Assembly (NCBI RefSeq): GCF_015326965.1
Contig: NZ_CP017659.1
Coordinates: forward strand, 4,716,001 to 4,780,000
Reading direction: 5' to 3'
Source of the DNA: Paenibacillus sp. JZ16
GTDB taxonomy: Bacteria > Bacillota > Bacilli > Paenibacillales > Paenibacillaceae
Length of the DNA stretch: 64,000 nt
Numbering within the stretch: position 1 is the stretch's first letter; each line of letters opens with the position of its first letter. This document shows, piece after piece, positions 63,037-64,000 of the stretch. A program made the translations under genes and the position numbers. The notes below the pieces were generated by a model. That model saw only the letters and a list, made by a program, of their open reading frames with translations. It ran no database searches and was not told where the DNA came from.

Positions 63037-63068
63037 AGCCCTTATACCCGATCAGGCGTATAGGGGCT
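63037..63068 (-). terminator. Terminator or attenuator between lasso precursor and kinase genes
   Basis: AGCCCTTATAC (63037-63047) pairs over 11 bp, one G-T, with GTATAGGGGCT (63058-63068). On the minus strand a run of U follows (bases 63027-63033). Partial read-through would give much precursor and little kinase mRNA. Confidence 0.85.
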
Positions 63069-63099
63069 CTTTTTATCAGATAAATGATGACTTTATATG

Positions 63100-63225
63100 T
63101 TAGCTGGTGTGAACCATTTCGTCCGGATCCGGTTGCACTCCATCCGGAATTGCACTACCAGGACCAGCCATGGTCATTTTGATGTCAAGAACCTCCAAAG
63201 CAGGTACGCTCCATTCCTTTTTCAT
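63100..63225 (-). CDS. Lasso peptide precursor, paeninodin-like
   Basis: 41 residues from ATG 63225 with the ribosome site AGGAGGTGA 6-7 bases upstream. The leader is residues 1-19 (KKEWSVPALEVLD, then IKMTM) with W-x-x-P in the place of the usual Y-x-x-P recognition motif and Thr at the -2 position, both expected in lasso leaders. The core is residues 20-41: it starts AGPGSAIPD, so the amine of Ala1 can join the side chain of Asp9 in a nine-residue ring, continues with QPDPDE and ends VHTS with a free Ser for phosphorylation. As recalled, the paeninodin core starts AGPGTSTPD and ends VHYDS; this is a clear variant. The gene follows the cyclase gene by 16 bases. Confidence 0.93.
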   Translation of the reverse strand: MKKEWSVPALEVLDIKMTMAGPGSAIPDGVQPDPDEMVHTS

Positions 63226-63241
63226 ATAGATTCACCTCCTT

Positions 63242-64000
63242 TCAAAAGTTTTTTTGAAGAAATCGGTACAGAATGAGGCTGCGCATGAGGAGTTTAATGG
63301 ACGGGCCATAGGCTTGATTTGGATCCATTCCCTGACGGGCCTCCGATAGAGCTTCTTCGAGAACAGGCATGTTAATGAACTGCTGCATTCTAGAATCACG
63401 ACTCAGATGATCCAGTTCATCGATAAATGCAGGCCAGTCGCTTCGCATTCGATGGATAGAATCGGCTGCCTGGATGCCTCTTGTTCTCTGGTTAAGCCGG
63501 ATGGAATCAGGGAGCAAGCCTGAAGTAGAGCGTCTAATTAAAGCCCGATCCATGCCGTTATGAACAAATTGCTCCATGGGCGTTGACAAGCAGAAACGAA
63601 TGACGCGCAGATCATTGGTCGGATCGTGACTCCATACGGAATAACGAAGGGACAGTTTGCAGCCGCTTGACCCGGTGGCGCTCCACATGTTAACCCGGTT
63701 AAAATGCTGAATTCTTGCTTCCAGTGGATCATCTGGAAGATCGTCTGTTGAACCAATTCCGGTAAACGCGCGATCCTGCAGCTTGTCGTAGATCCCTGCG
63801 CGTTCAGCAAAGTCGGAATGAATGAGCTGCGGCAAATCAGCTGATGATCCGGATGGCCTTATCCTTGTAAGGGAAGGCAATGCTTTACGACAAAGGATGG
63901 AGTATAACCGCTTACGTCCAACTCCAACGTTCCTGCTATACTGATTGATCTCGCGGGATAGATGAAGCCAGTTGAACTTTTTCATAAGTCGCGTGTAATA
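63242..64000 (-). CDS. Lasso peptide cyclase (asparagine synthetase-like), C-terminal part
   Basis: The frame is open to the right edge, so this is the last 253 or so residues of a protein normally near 600. The visible part (NWLHLSREINQYSRNVGVGRKRLYSIL ... LQDRAFTGIGSTDDLP ... FNRVNMWSATGSSGCKLSLRYSVWSHDPTNDLRVIRFCLSTP ... LIRRSTSGLLPDSIRLNQRTRGIQAAD) matches the end of asparagine-synthetase-type enzymes, in which conserved SxRYPxxD/DxxVxxFxxxxP-like and LP motifs occur. The ATP-binding SGGxDS motif would lie outside the window. It adenylates the ring Asp side chain and closes the macrolactam. The precursor gene follows at once. The leader-binding protein and protease genes are not in the window and must lie upstream. 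Confidence 0.88.
   Translation of the reverse strand, partial: YYTRLMKKFNWLHLSREINQYSRNVGVGRKRLYSILCRKALPSLTRIRPSGSSADLPQLIHSDFAERAGIYDKLQDRAFTGIGSTDDLPDDPLEARIQHFNRVNMWSATGSSGCKLSLRYSVWSHDPTNDLRVIRFCLSTPMEQFVHNGMDRALIRRSTSGLLPDSIRLNQRTRGIQAADSIHRMRSDWPAFIDELDHLSRDSRMQQFINMPVLEEALSEARQGMDPNQAYGPSIKLLMRSLILYRFLQKNF

Overview
The window looks like a chromosomal stretch of a Paenibacillus-type Firmicute. The grounds are strong AGGAGG ribosome sites, a YesM/YesN two-component system beside a sugar ABC importer, a CcpA cre-like site, a paeninodin-like lasso peptide precursor with an HPr-kinase-like gene, and interspersed GGATCCGYTATT repeats. No rRNA, tRNA or CRISPR array was recognised.

Positions 1-33025 are a lipopeptide NRPS cluster, AT-richer by eye than the DNA to its right. 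Two giant synthetase genes encode, in order: fatty acyl-AMP ligase (5' end outside the window)-ACP / Cy-A(Cys)-PCP-E / C-A-PCP / C-[half Cy]-A(Cys)-PCP / C-A-PCP / C-A-PCP / C-A(Asn)-PCP / C-A(Asn)-PCP-E / terminal C-like domain. The product is predicted to be an N-acylated heptapeptide, Cys-X-Cys-X-X-Asn-Asn, probably starting with a 2-alkyl-thiazoline. One condensation domain is split between the two genes at the inter-lobe linker. No TE domain is present; a divergent terminal C domain may release the product. An ABC exporter, a saccharopine-dehydrogenase-like reductase, an HExxH membrane protein (DUF3810) and a type II thioesterase follow. The last two genes have AUA where the ribosome site predicts the start codon.

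Positions 33026-37790 are a mixed zone: stacked terminators, an AI-2E-family permease, a small membrane protein, a stand-alone sensor-domain protein, decayed pieces of an SF1-type helicase and an AraC regulator, and a cluster of direct and inverted intergenic repeats.

Positions 37793-48055 are a carbohydrate locus: secreted PL1 pectate lyase, YesM-like kinase, YesN-like regulator, lipoprotein substrate-binding protein, a TIM-barrel protein, two permeases and an FAD oxidoreductase. Positions 48596-57027 hold separate units: a DUF438-hemerythrin-PAS protein behind an Fnr-like box, an STM3941-like membrane protein, an MscS-family channel, an isochorismatase-family hydrolase with an HxlR regulator, a small hydrophilic protein, a GH3 enzyme with permuted domain order, and a small hypothetical protein.

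Positions 57347-61842 are a tight five-gene operon ending in a Ycf46-like AAA+ ATPase with a coiled-coil membrane partner; I recognise no described function for it. It converges on the end of a lasso peptide operon on the minus strand (62073-64000): cyclase C-terminus (cut by the edge), 41-residue precursor, terminator or attenuator, then HPr-kinase-like gene.
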